Positions 1 to 4,624 of a stretch of DNA of 6,053 bases are shown one piece after another. Below the pieces are notes generated by a model. It was given only the letters and a program-made list of their open reading frames with translations, made no database searches and was not told the DNA's origin. How positions within the stretch are numbered: the stretch's first letter is position 1; the number at the start of each line of letters is the position of its first letter. Source of the stretch: an uncultured Ilumatobacter sp. (GTDB lineage Bacteria > Actinomycetota > Acidimicrobiia > Acidimicrobiales > Ilumatobacteraceae); NCBI GenBank assembly GCA_937891565.1, contig CALAHA010000242.1:1-6053 (forward strand). Reading direction: 5' to 3'. Made by a program: the position numbers and the translations under genes.

Positions 1-20
1 GGATGGTAGCGAGGGAGACG
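1..20 (+). promoter_or_regulatory. 3' edge of a probable FMN riboswitch (RFN element), truncated by the window start
   Basis: The first bases, GGATGGTAGCGAGG, resemble the conserved 3' end of FMN riboswitches. From memory, E. coli ribB has GGATGGGAGAGAG and B. subtilis ribD has GGATGGGAGAAGG at this point. The element lies about 130 nt upstream of a riboflavin operon, which is where RFN elements sit and repress rib genes when FMN is bound. Only this last junction segment and the start of the closing P1 strand are visible; the aptamer core (the ACCGGCGGT and CCGAC blocks) would lie before base 1. The call is therefore inferred from a short match plus context. The chance alternative is an ordinary leader or the tail of an upstream gene. 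Confidence 0.55.
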
Positions 21-67
21 GGTGCGTCTGCCTGCGCCGACGTACCGGCGGGGCGCATTGCCCTGCC
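21..67 (+). promoter_or_regulatory. Leader with mutually exclusive hairpins, candidate riboswitch expression platform
   Basis: Three helices can be drawn by eye. Helix A pairs 21-26 with 33-38 (6 bp, two G-U). Helix B pairs 35-39 with 46-50 (5 bp, all Watson-Crick). Helix C pairs 47-54 with 60-67 (8 bp, one G-U, 5-nt loop). B shares bases with both A and C, so A plus C or B alone can form. This is the arrangement expected of a switching platform just after the aptamer. C is the strongest helix but has no T-run after it, so it may be a GC-type terminator or simply structural. The 9-mer TGCGTCTGC at 23-31 recurs at 109-117. The switching role is inference. Confidence 0.35.
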
Positions 68-136
68 TGTACACACGCTTGGAACGGCCGCCCCCGGATC
101 CCCAGAACTGCGTCTGCACCTGCATGCGCTTGAACT

Positions 137-141
137 GGGAG
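137..141 (+). promoter_or_regulatory. Ribosome binding site of ribE
   Basis: GGGAG lies 9 nt before the ATG at 151. It supports that start over in-frame candidates at 22 and 124. The segment CCCAG at 101-105 can pair with CTGGG at 135-139, which would partly hide this site. That pairing is only 5 bp with a 29-nt loop and is weak evidence for translational control. Confidence 0.6.
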
Positions 142-150
142 ACAACTGAA

Positions 151-771
151 ATGTTCACGGGAATCGTGGAAGAACTCGGTGAAATCATCGAGCTGGACCG
201 TCAAGGCTCTCGCCTGCGGATCAGGGCGAACGAAGTTCTGACAGATGCAACGCTCGGCGCCTCAATCGCCGTCAACGGGTGCTGTCTGACTGTCGTCGAA
301 TGGAAAACTGGAGCAGATGGTGCCGATGGATGGTGGGTCGCTGACGTCAGTGATGAGACCTTCGACCGGACCAATCTTGGTTCGCTGAGGCCGGGTGATC
401 CAGTCAACCTCGAACGACCGGTTCGGCTGCAAGACCGGCTCGGCGGGCACCTCGTCCTCGGGCACGTCGATGCGGTCGGGACGATTATTGAGCCTGCCCC
501 TGGCCTCCGAATCCAGATGGATCGCGAGCTGTCGCGCTACGTCGTCGAGAAAGGTTCGATCACGGTCGATGGCATCAGCCTGACTGTCGTCGATGTTTTT
601 GACAACGGATTTACCGTGGCGATCATTCCACATACCGAAGCGGTGACCACGCTGTCCAGTAAGGGCCCCGGTGGCCTCGTCAACCTCGAAGTCGACGTCA
701 CGGCCAAGCACATCGAGAAGCTGATCGCGTGGCGCACCGGTCCGGAATCCACCACGGAGGCAACATCATGA
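151..771 (+). CDS. ribE: Riboflavin synthase alpha chain (two lumazine-binding domains)
   Basis: The 206-residue product matches the usual length of the family. The enzyme dismutates two 6,7-dimethyl-8-ribityllumazine molecules into riboflavin and a pyrimidinedione that is recycled by lumazine synthase; it acts as a cytosolic trimer. The internal duplication is visible. Barrel 1 (about 1-96) starts with the diagnostic MFTGIVEELG and carries VNGCCLTVV at 41-49. Barrel 2 (about 97-190) starts LGGHLVLGHVDAVG and carries the matching KGSITVDGISLTV at 134-146, then IIPHTEAVTTL at 158-168. The start at 151 is chosen because the MFTG N-terminus forms part of the active site and a good Shine-Dalgarno precedes it; an upstream extension of 43 residues to 22 is low-complexity and unlike the family. 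The gene overlaps ribBA by ATGA. It is called ribC in some species. It is probably FMN-regulated through the leader. Confidence 0.96.
   Translation: MFTGIVEELGEIIELDRQGSRLRIRANEVLTDATLGASIAVNGCCLTVVEWKTGADGADGWWVADVSDETFDRTNLGSLRPGDPVNLERPVRLQDRLGGHLVLGHVDAVGTIIEPAPGLRIQMDRELSRYVVEKGSITVDGISLTVVDVFDNGFTVAIIPHTEAVTTLSSKGPGGLVNLEVDVTAKHIEKLIAWRTGPESTTEATS
756..760 (+). promoter_or_regulatory. Strong ribosome binding site of ribBA, inside the ribE end
   Basis: GGAGG lies 7 nt before ATG 768 and decides the ribBA start. An in-frame GTG at 729 would add 13 residues not seen in the family. Being inside ribE, the site allows coupled as well as independent initiation. Confidence 0.8.
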
Positions 772-2000
772 ACGCATTCAACACGGTTGACGAAGCCATC
801 GAAGCGATTCGCAACGGCGAGATTGTTATCGTGGTCGACGACGAGGACCGGGAAAACGAGGGCGATCTGATCATGGCCGCTCAGTTCGCCACACCCGAAA
901 AGGTGGCGTTCTTTTTGCACCACACCTCGGGCTTCTTGTGCACCGCGATCACGAGCGAACGCGCCCGTGAGCTCCGGCTCGAGCCGATGGTCGTCGAGAA
1001 CACCGAGAGCATGCAGACCGCCTTCCTCGTCAGTGTGGACTACAAGCACGGCACGTCGACCGGCATCAGCGCGGGGGACCGCTCAGCCACGATCCAAGCG
1101 CTGATCAATGGCAGCACCCAACCAGACGACCTCGCACGGCCGGGCCACATCCTTCCGCTCGAAGCGAGGGCCGGTGGGGTGCTGAAGCGTGCCGGCCACA
1201 CCGAAGCGTCCGTCGATCTCCCCATGCTCGCCGGTCTCGAGCCAGCCGGGCTGCTGTGTGAAATCGTCACGGCCGACAAGGTCGAGATGGCGAGAGTTCC
1301 CGAACTCACGGAGTTCGCTGCCCAGCACGGTCTGGTGATGATCACGATCGCCGACTTGATCCGCTATCGCCGCCGCAACGAGAAGCTGGTCCGGCGCATT
1401 GCGGAGGCGAATATGCCGACCGAGTGGGGGCAGTTCACATGCCACGCGTTCGAGTCGACGCTCGATGGCATCGAACACCTCGCCTTCACCGTTGGTGACC
1501 TCACCAACGGTGAGCCCGCCCTCGTGCGGGTCCACAGCGAGTGCCTCACTGGTGACGTGTTCGGCTCGCGCCGATGCGACTGCGGCCTACAGCTCGAAGC
1601 GTCGATGCGTCAGATCTCCGAGGCGGGCCTTGGTGCTGTTGTCTACCTGCGTGGCCACGAAGGCCGCGGCATTGGCCTTGGACACAAGCTCCGTGCGTAC
1701 GAACTACAAGAGCAGGGCCGCGACACCGTTGACGCCAACCTCGAACTCGGTCTCCCGGTCGACAATCGCGAATACGGTATTGGGGCGCAAATTCTCGTCG
1801 ACCTCGGCGTGACGCAGATGCGTCTTCTCACCAACAACCCGGCGAAGTACGGCGGTCTCGAAGGCTTTGGTCTGGAGATCGTCGAACGAGTGCAGCTTGA
1901 GTCAGCGCCGAACCCCGACAACATTGCTTACCTGCGCACAAAGCGTGAGCGGATGGGTCACATGCTGGACTTCGTAGAGCCAAGCGTGGAAGATTCCTGA
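768..2000 (+). CDS. ribBA: Bifunctional 3,4-dihydroxy-2-butanone 4-phosphate synthase / GTP cyclohydrolase II
   Basis: The 410-residue product has the two domains in the standard order. The DHBP synthase domain (about 1-202) makes DHBP from ribulose 5-phosphate; it has the metal-binding acidic loop DDEDRENEGDL at 24-34, TGISAGDR at 98-105, RAGHTEASVDL at 141-151 (H144) and E165 in CEIV. The GTP cyclohydrolase II domain (about 207-404) opens GTP to the diaminopyrimidine; its zinc cysteines are C259, C270 and C272 in SECLTGDVFGSRRCDC, followed by RGHEGRGIGL at 295-304, Y311 aligning with E. coli RibA Tyr105, and DNREYGIGAQ and LLTNNPAKYGG. All key residues of both domains that I know are present, so both activities are expected. 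These are the two entry reactions of riboflavin synthesis. One oddity is the segment after E165, CEIVTADKVEMAR, which seems one residue longer than the usual CEI...DDG.MAR and lacks its DG. The gene overlaps ribE by 4 nt and is followed after 1 nt by ribH. Confidence 0.97.
   Translation: MNAFNTVDEAIEAIRNGEIVIVVDDEDRENEGDLIMAAQFATPEKVAFFLHHTSGFLCTAITSERARELRLEPMVVENTESMQTAFLVSVDYKHGTSTGISAGDRSATIQALINGSTQPDDLARPGHILPLEARAGGVLKRAGHTEASVDLPMLAGLEPAGLLCEIVTADKVEMARVPELTEFAAQHGLVMITIADLIRYRRRNEKLVRRIAEANMPTEWGQFTCHAFESTLDGIEHLAFTVGDLTNGEPALVRVHSECLTGDVFGSRRCDCGLQLEASMRQISEAGLGAVVYLRGHEGRGIGLGHKLRAYELQEQGRDTVDANLELGLPVDNREYGIGAQILVDLGVTQMRLLTNNPAKYGGLEGFGLEIVERVQLESAPNPDNIAYLRTKRERMGHMLDFVEPSVEDS
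1988..1992 (+). promoter_or_regulatory. Weak ribosome binding site of ribH, inside the ribBA end
   Basis: GGAAG lies 9 nt before GTG 2002. With only 1 nt between the ribBA stop and this GTG, translation is probably coupled through terminating ribosomes. Confidence 0.4.
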
Positions 2001-2001
2001 C

Positions 2002-2493
2002 GTGGCCGCACCTGATTCACGCCCCGCGCCCCTGTCTGAACTTGATGCCACCGACCTTGTTGTTGGCGTGGTGAGCGCTCGCTGGAACAACGAGATCGTC
2101 GATCGGCTCACCGCCGGCGCCCACCGGGCGATTGGAGCAACCGGTGCCGTCGCGCAGATGGCCTCGGCTCCTGGTGCCTTTGAGTTGCCGTTCGTCGCTC
2201 GCGTGCTGATCGAGTCGGGCGACGTTGACGCCGTCGTCGTGCTGGGTGCGGTGATCCGCGGTGAGACAACGCATTACGAAATCGTGTCCCAAGGTTGTGC
2301 ACAAGGGATCATGGAGGTGCAGATCGCGACCGGTATCCCGATCGGATTGGGCATTCTCACCGTCGAGAACATGGACCAAGCAGTGGCGCGCAGCGAAGCG
2401 GCGGGCGGTCACAATGTCGGTGAGGAAGCAACGTTGGCCGTCATCGAAATGGCACTGTTTGCAAGACGAACCCGAGCATCGCGGCCAGAGTGA
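2002..2493 (+). CDS. ribH: 6,7-dimethyl-8-ribityllumazine synthase
   Basis: The 163-residue product fits lumazine synthase, which condenses DHBP with 5-amino-6-ribitylaminouracil to give the substrate of RibE. Family members form pentamers or 60-subunit capsids. Visible features are SARWNNEI with the aromatic substrate-stacking position W28, PGAFELP at 57-63, and GAVIRGETTHYEIV at 82-95 with the catalytic His at 91 (B. subtilis His88). GILTVENMDQAVAR follows, ending in R130, the likely phosphate-binding Arg. The next loop, SEAAGGHNVGEEA, differs from the common AGTKAGNKG: the Lys is missing and the loop is about one residue longer. The GTG start at 2002 is 1 nt after the ribBA stop. The 15-18 N-terminal residues before DLVVGVV are variable, as in the family. 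It is the last rib gene; no hairpin terminator is obvious after it. Confidence 0.96.
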   Translation: MAAPDSRPAPLSELDATDLVVGVVSARWNNEIVDRLTAGAHRAIGATGAVAQMASAPGAFELPFVARVLIESGDVDAVVVLGAVIRGETTHYEIVSQGCAQGIMEVQIATGIPIGLGILTVENMDQAVARSEAAGGHNVGEEATLAVIEMALFARRTRASRPE

Positions 2494-2565
2494 GGCAGGT
2501 ATGGTTTGGAAAACGTGAGCGTCGGCACTTGTGCGCGCATGGTGAAGTCTGGTTGCCTGTGACGT
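2494..2565 (+). other. Spacer between ribH and the small membrane protein gene
   Basis: This is 72 nt without a gene. TATGGT at 2500-2505 could serve as a -10 box, but no -35 match lies 16-19 nt upstream. AGGCA at 2493-2497 and TGCCT at 2554-2558 are complementary, but they are separated by 56 nt. I see no convincing promoter, terminator or Shine-Dalgarno here. Confidence 0.4.
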
Positions 2566-2859
2566 ATGGGCTCGAATGAAGCAGATCTGCAATCCCCAGC
2601 TGGCAAGCAAGCTGGGAAAAAGGGGTACACGGCGCCCAAGGGTCGACCGACCACGCACAACACGGGCCGCGACCGCGGCAACCGCGTCTCTCCTGTGATG
2701 GAGTGGCTCATTGCTGGCATCGTGTTCGTTGCCGTGCTTGCGGGGATTTTTTACTTTGGTCGCGGCCTGAACTCGGGCGGGGGTGGCCAGAGTGGTGCCA
2801 TCGAAGCGCCGGCGACGTTCGTCGTACCCGAGGTACCCGAAGCACCCGAATTCGCCTGA
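2566..2859 (+). CDS. Small single-pass membrane protein of unknown function
   Basis: I do not recognise this 97-residue protein. Residues 1-43 are polar, rich in Lys, Arg and Gly and probably cytosolic, with KKGYTAPKGRPT at 18-29. One hydrophobic helix spans about 46-64 (from EWLIAGIVF to GIFYF). A short Gly-rich linker (SGGGGQSGG-like, 70-77) leads to an outside tail ending in a VPE-VPE-APE repeat (87-95). The basic N-terminus predicts N-in, C-out. The KGRPT motif recalls the basic head of other small actinobacterial membrane proteins, but I would not assign a family. The ATG at 2566 is the only plausible start because an in-frame TGA sits at 2560-2562; its Shine-Dalgarno is poor. Third-position GC richness and a clear membrane helix argue that it is real. 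It sits between rib and pur genes and ends in a hairpin. Confidence 0.75.
   Translation: MGSNEADLQSPAGKQAGKKGYTAPKGRPTTHNTGRDRGNRVSPVMEWLIAGIVFVAVLAGIFYFGRGLNSGGGGQSGAIEAPATFVVPEVPEAPEFA
2824..2850 (+). repeat. Three tandem 9-nt units coding for VPE-VPE-APE
   Basis: The units are GTACCCGAG, GTACCCGAA and GCACCCGAA, in frame, encoding residues 87-95 of the small membrane protein. The last unit also forms most of the left arm of the hairpin at 2840-2871. This suggests local duplication at the gene's 3' end. Confidence 0.8.
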
Positions 2860-2871
2860 ATTCGGGTGCTT
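2840..2871 (+). terminator. Perfect 14-bp hairpin overlapping the stop codon, likely terminator
   Basis: AAGCACCCGAATTC at 2840-2853 is exactly complementary to GAATTCGGGTGCTT at 2858-2871, with a 4-nt GCCT loop. The TGA stop of the small membrane protein (2857-2859) starts in the loop and enters the right arm. Only a short imperfect T-containing tail (TTGATT) follows. The position, between the end of the rib-side genes and a new promoter for purE, fits termination of the upstream transcript. An mRNA-stabilising 3' structure is the alternative. Confidence 0.65.
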
Positions 2872-2893
2872 GATTCAGCAGCGCTCGACCGGT

Positions 2894-2911
2894 GGGGCAG
2901 ACCTTCGCCCC
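2894..2911. repeat. Short inverted repeat in the purE promoter region
   Basis: GGGGC at 2894-2898 and GCCCC at 2907-2911 flank an 8-nt loop; a wobble pair can extend the stem by one. It covers the place where a -35 box would lie for the -10 at 2921. It could be a regulator site or a second part of the terminator. A 5-bp stem in GC-rich DNA can also be chance. Confidence 0.3.
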
Positions 2912-2920
2912 GGCCTGGTC

Positions 2921-2932
2921 TAATCTGACCGC
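2921..2932 (+). promoter_or_regulatory. Promoter -10 box for leaderless purE
   Basis: TAATCT at 2921-2926 fits the actinobacterial -10 pattern TANNNT and ends 6 nt before the GTG at 2933. The transcript would thus begin at or next to the start codon. There is no Shine-Dalgarno in front of purE, which agrees with a leaderless mRNA. The -35 region, CAGACC at 2898-2903 for a 17-nt spacer, is a poor match. Confidence 0.6.
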
Positions 2933-3439
2933 GTGCCTGATACGCAAAGTGAGCAACCATTGATCGGTGTCGTCATGGGGTCCTCGAGCGACTGGCCGAC
3001 AATGTCGAAAGCAGTCGAGACGCTCGAGCACTTCGGCGTTGCGCACAAGGCCCAGGTCGTCAGCGCGCATCGGATGCCCGACGAGATGTTCGCGTATGCC
3101 GAGGCAGCACGAGGGCAGGGCCTGCGAGCGATCATCGCCGGTGCGGGCGGTGCAGCTCACCTCCCCGGAATGCTCGCTGCCAAGACCACTGTTCCCGTGC
3201 TCGGTGTCCCCGTGGCATCGCGCCACCTCTCGGGCCAAGATTCGCTTTACTCGATCGTGCAGATGCCTGCTGGCATCCCGACAGCCACGTTTGCCATCGG
3301 TGAGGCCGGAGCGATCAACGCAGCGCTGTTCGCCGTCGCGCTGCTGGCCAGTACTGACGATGACCTGCATATGGCGCTGCTCAAGTACCGGGCTGACCGG
3401 CGTGATCAGGCTGCTGCTTCAACGCTGCCGCCGGCATGA
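2933..3439 (+). CDS. purE: N5-carboxyaminoimidazole ribonucleotide mutase, class I PurE
   Basis: The 168-residue product is the class I PurE of purine synthesis, which moves the carboxyl group of N5-CAIR to carbon to give CAIR, with PurK supplying the substrate. The motifs are IGVVMGSSSDWPTM (11-24), SAHRMPDEM (44-52) with the catalytic H46, AGAGGAAHLPGMLA (69-82) and QDSLYSIVQMPAGIP (102-116). Length and motif order are typical of the octameric bacterial enzyme. The GTG start at 2933 leaves nine residues before the first beta strand and lies 6 nt after a -10 box, so translation is probably leaderless. The stop overlaps the purK start by ATGA. The presence of purK argues for the bacterial two-step route rather than the class II AIR carboxylase. 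Confidence 0.97.
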   Translation: MPDTQSEQPLIGVVMGSSSDWPTMSKAVETLEHFGVAHKAQVVSAHRMPDEMFAYAEAARGQGLRAIIAGAGGAAHLPGMLAAKTTVPVLGVPVASRHLSGQDSLYSIVQMPAGIPTATFAIGEAGAINAALFAVALLASTDDDLHMALLKYRADRRDQAAASTLPPA

Positions 3440-4599
3440 ACAATCACATCATCGTTCCTCCCGCAACCATCGGCATGCTCGGTGGCGGTCAGCTTGGTCG
3501 GTACGCGCTCGTAGCCGCCAAGCTGATGGGCTACCGGACGCTCGTCCTCGATCCTGACCCGCATGCCCCAGCCGGAGCGGTTGCTGACGTCCACCTCGTT
3601 GCACCGTATGACGACAGCGAGGCGCTCGACCGCTTGGCATCCGAATGCGACGTCGTCACGACCGAATTCGAGAACCCGCCAGCCGAGTGCCTCGACCGGC
3701 TTGAGCAATCGACACGGGTTGCGCCGTCGGCCAGCGCCGTGCGGATCGCGCAGGACCGGATCGCCGAGAAACATTTCCTTCACGCTGCCGGCTTTCCGGT
3801 TGGCCCGTTTGCCATCGTTGACGAAGCCCACCCAATCGACGCGGTCGCTGAGCAGTTGCTGGCTGATGGGGCCGCAATCGTCAAGACCGCGCGCCTCGGC
3901 TACGACGGCAAAGGGCAGGTTCGGATCAATCGGCTCGACGATGTGGAAGACGCCTGGAACGACATTGGCAATGTCGCCTGCGTTGTCGAGACACTTCTCG
4001 ATCTCGACACCGAAGTCAGCGTGCTCGTTGCGCGGTCAGTGACCGGTGAGACCGTCACCTGGCCGGTCGCCGAAAACACTCACGTCGCCGGCATTCTCGA
4101 TGTGTCGATCGTGCCGGCAACCATCGCCGCCGATCTGACGAGTGCAGCAGAACGGCTCGCTGTCGAAATCGCTGAACGCCTCGACTACGTCGGCGTGCTC
4201 GCCGTCGAGTTGTTCGTTGTTCGCAATGCCATCGGCGAACTCGAACTGCTCGTGAACGAGATCGCACCTCGGCCTCACAACAGCGGGCACTGGACGCTCG
4301 ATGGGAGCGTGACGAGCCAATACGAGCAGCAGATCCGAGCGATCTGTGGCGTTGGCCTCGGCGATACGGCGATGACCAGCCCGGCGGTTGCAATGGTCAA
4401 TCTGCTGGGTGACCTGTGGAGTAACGGCGAGCCCGACTGGGCGACCGTCTTCAGTCATCCTGCGACCAAGCTGCACCTCTATGGCAAGACGGAACCTCGC
4501 CCCGGGCGCAAAATGGGTCACCTCACCGTGGTGGGTGAGCCGGGCGAATCTGCACGCGACGTCGCAGCCATTGCCGCGTCACTCCGCGCACGAATCTGA
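3436..4599 (+). CDS. purK: N5-carboxyaminoimidazole ribonucleotide synthase (PurK)
   Basis: The 387-residue product is an ATP-grasp enzyme that makes N5-CAIR from AIR, bicarbonate and ATP. The N-terminal nucleotide-fold domain has GMLGGGQLGR at 13-22 and TEFEN at 76-80. The ATP-grasp part has KTARLGYDGKGQ at 150-161 and the metal-binding NEIAPRPHNSGHWT at 274-287. The C-terminal domain has HLYGKTEPRPGRKMGHLT at 347-364. All family blocks are present and the length is normal. The ATG at 3436 overlaps the purE stop (ATGA) and has no Shine-Dalgarno, so it relies on coupling to purE. The seven residues before the first strand (NNHIIVPPATIGML) are variable in the family. The gene ends 25 nt before a convergent gene. 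Confidence 0.97.
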   Translation: MNNHIIVPPATIGMLGGGQLGRYALVAAKLMGYRTLVLDPDPHAPAGAVADVHLVAPYDDSEALDRLASECDVVTTEFENPPAECLDRLEQSTRVAPSASAVRIAQDRIAEKHFLHAAGFPVGPFAIVDEAHPIDAVAEQLLADGAAIVKTARLGYDGKGQVRINRLDDVEDAWNDIGNVACVVETLLDLDTEVSVLVARSVTGETVTWPVAENTHVAGILDVSIVPATIAADLTSAAERLAVEIAERLDYVGVLAVELFVVRNAIGELELLVNEIAPRPHNSGHWTLDGSVTSQYEQQIRAICGVGLGDTAMTSPAVAMVNLLGDLWSNGEPDWATVFSHPATKLHLYGKTEPRPGRKMGHLTVVGEPGESARDVAAIAASLRARI

Positions 4600-4624
4600 C
4601 CGACGGCCGACCCGACGCGAGACG
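4600..4624. other. Convergent spacer between purK and the methyltransferase gene
   Basis: Only 25 nt separate the two stop codons. CTGAC at 4596-4600 and GTCAG at 4624-4628 are complementary, but the symmetry mostly reflects the two TGA stops. I see no strong terminator for either strand, so readthrough and antisense overlap are possible. Confidence 0.4.

Noticed and set aside
1..126. Open frame on the - strand from ATG 126 to the border
   Set aside because: It is short, Arg- and Gly-rich with no family likeness; typical of random open frames in high-GC DNA.
3..149. Open frame on the + strand ending TGA 147-149, 1 nt before ribE, possibly the tail of an upstream gene such as ribD
   Set aside because: Its translation resembles no RibD C-terminus or other family I know, and its third-position GC is no higher than expected by chance. 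The riboswitch reading explains the region better, though the border prevents certainty.
22..150. Upstream in-frame extension of ribE from GTG 22 or ATG 124
   Set aside because: The family begins MFTGIVE; the added residues are low-complexity, overlap leader hairpins, and a Shine-Dalgarno precedes ATG 151.
2500..2505. TATGGT as a -10 box for the small membrane protein
   Set aside because: No -35 at a usable distance and the start codon is 60 nt away; TANNNT matches are frequent by chance.
2017..2658. 213-codon open frame on the - strand over ribH
   Set aside because: Antisense shadow of a clear lumazine synthase gene; Cys, His and Arg-rich translation without motifs.
2708..3370. 220-codon open frame on the - strand over purE
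   Set aside because: Shadow of purE, which has complete class I motifs; it also crosses the hairpin and promoter.
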